Positions 6,402 to 7,309 of a DNA stretch of 7,309 nucleotides are shown here, one piece after another. Source of the DNA: Caldifarciminota bacterium (lineage in GTDB: Bacteria > Hydrothermota > Tepidihabitantia > B3-TA06). The DNA lies in NCBI GenBank assembly GCA_014729665.1, contig WJJO01000117.1, forward strand, positions 1 through 7,309, in the 5' to 3' direction. The position numbers and the translations under genes are program-made. Each line of letters opens with the position of its first letter. Positions within the stretch are counted from its first letter, which is position 1. Under the pieces are notes generated by a model, which ran no database searches, was not told the DNA's origin, and was given only the letters and a program-made list of their open reading frames with translations.

Positions 6402-7309
6402 TGCCGGGCTCCAAATCTCTTCAATGCCTGCTGGGCGATCATGTTTAATCCAAAGGTAAGAAGAAGCAGGATTATACCTATCCAGAACAGGGCCCGGTAG
6501 TGATGTCCGCCCCGTGCAACCTCGCCCATCTCCGCCGCAATGGCCGCGGTCATTGTACGTACCGGATCCAGCGGATTTAAGGTAAGATGTTTGGCGTTTC
6601 CCGTAACCATAAGCACGGTCATGGTTTCACCAATCACCCTTCCCATCCCAAGCATCACCGCCGCGATTATCCCGGACAGAGAGGAGGGAACCGTTACCCG
6701 CCATATGGTCTGAAGCTTAGTGGCGCCGGTGGCAAGTGAGGCCTCCTTGTAGGAACGTGGTACGCTGCGGATAGCGTCTTCAGATATGGATATTATAGTT
6801 GGTGAAGCCATCAACGCCAACAGCAGTGCGCCGGTCAAAGCGGTTTGTCCGGAGTCGACGTTAAAAACATTCTTAATCAACGGACCCAGGACCATGATCC
6901 CGAAGAATCCTATGACCACCGATGGTATGCCGGCCAGAAGCTCTATGAAAGGCTTGAAAAATTCGCGTTCGCCCGTAGATGCTACCTCGGAGATGTAGAC
7001 AGCGGAAACTACTCCGATCGGAACCGATATGACGGTGGCGATTACGGTTACCAGAATCGATGAGGTTAAAAGAGGCCATATCCCGTACATCACCTCCTTC
7101 ATCGAGGTGGGGCTCCAGCGTGGTGCAAACAGTTCTCCGATACCCGGATCGAAAGCAAAAGGCAGCGCCTCCCTGAAAAGGAATATGAAGATAAGGACAA
7201 CGATGAGGATACTGGTGGATGCAGCTCCGGTAAATACAATCCTGAGGGCCGTATTCTGCCATTGGGGTCTGAAGATCCAGCTTCTCCTCAGGGGTTGTTG
7301 ATTCCCGAA
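6398..7309 (-). CDS. pstC: Phosphate ABC transporter permease PstC (5' end beyond window)
   Basis: PstC is the second channel subunit of the phosphate importer. The frame stays open from the TGA at 6398-6400 to the right edge, giving 303 residues. No ATG, GTG or TTG start occurs in frame before residue 70, so the true start lies outside the window. Although an ATG exists at 7102, the 69 residues before it are clearly PstC: a membrane segment (visible residues 24-44, TGAASTSILIVVLIFIFLF), then FREALPFAFDPGIGELF and RWSPTS, the usual link to the next segment. The EAA loop KEASLATGATKLQTIWRVTVP is at visible residues 188-208, followed by GIIAAVMLGMGRVIGETMTVLMVTG, a PstC hallmark. Usual PstC length is about 290-330 residues, so little is missing. 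It heads the pstC-pstA-pstB-phoU order; pstS is expected further upstream. Confidence 0.95.
   Translation of the reverse strand, partial: FGNQQPLRRSWIFRPQWQNTALRIVFTGAASTSILIVVLIFIFLFREALPFAFDPGIGELFAPRWSPTSMKEVMYGIWPLLTSSILVTVIATVISVPIGVVSAVYISEVASTGEREFFKPFIELLAGIPSVVIGFFGIMVLGPLIKNVFNVDSGQTALTGALLLALMASPTIISISEDAIRSVPRSYKEASLATGATKLQTIWRVTVPSSLSGIIAAVMLGMGRVIGETMTVLMVTGNAKHLTLNPLDPVRTMTAAIAAEMGEVARGGHHYRALFWIGIILLLLTFGLNMIAQQALKRFGARQ

Overview
The window holds seven genes in two convergent blocks, at roughly 50% GC by eye. The left block (+ strand, 1-3904) contains the 3' end of a PHP-family histidinol-phosphatase-like gene, a small class I SAM-dependent methyltransferase that overlaps it by 4 bp, an unrecognised 211-residue protein with a hydrophobic N-terminus, and a large secreted M14 zinc carboxypeptidase. 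The right block (- strand, 7309-4003) is a high-affinity phosphate transport cluster read pstC-pstA-pstB-phoU. It is tightly packed: pstC/pstA overlap by 4 bp, pstA/pstB overlap by 7 bp, and pstB and phoU are 9 bp apart. A hairpin at 3942-3962 lies between the converging ends.

Organism: no rRNA or marker gene is present, so this is inference. The carboxypeptidase has a Sec signal, a peptidase domain, an Ig-like domain, an M6/MAM-like jelly-roll module and a C-terminal domain resembling the Por/type IX secretion sorting tail. That architecture is typical of the FCB group and allied candidate phyla known mainly from metagenomes (for example WOR-3/Stahlbacteria, Cloacimonadota, Marinimicrobia, KSB1). 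The other genes are broadly bacterial and do not narrow this.

How the genes work together: PstC and PstA form the inner-membrane phosphate channel, PstB is the ATPase that drives it, and PhoU links the transporter to phosphate signalling. The phosphate-binding protein PstS and the operon promoter are not in the window and would be expected beyond the right edge. PstC is itself cut at its 5' end by that edge. The left block shows no obvious shared pathway. The phosphatase and methyltransferase are probably translationally coupled, and the carboxypeptidase has its own strong ribosome binding site after a 189-bp gap.

Most of the window is ordinary core metabolism and transport. The parts that merit a second look are the unrecognised 211-residue protein, the gap before the carboxypeptidase (interleaved inverted repeats), and the carboxypeptidase's sorting tail and predicted substrate pocket. 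I found no mobile element, CRISPR array, tRNA or rRNA, and no convincing evidence of a wholly new system.
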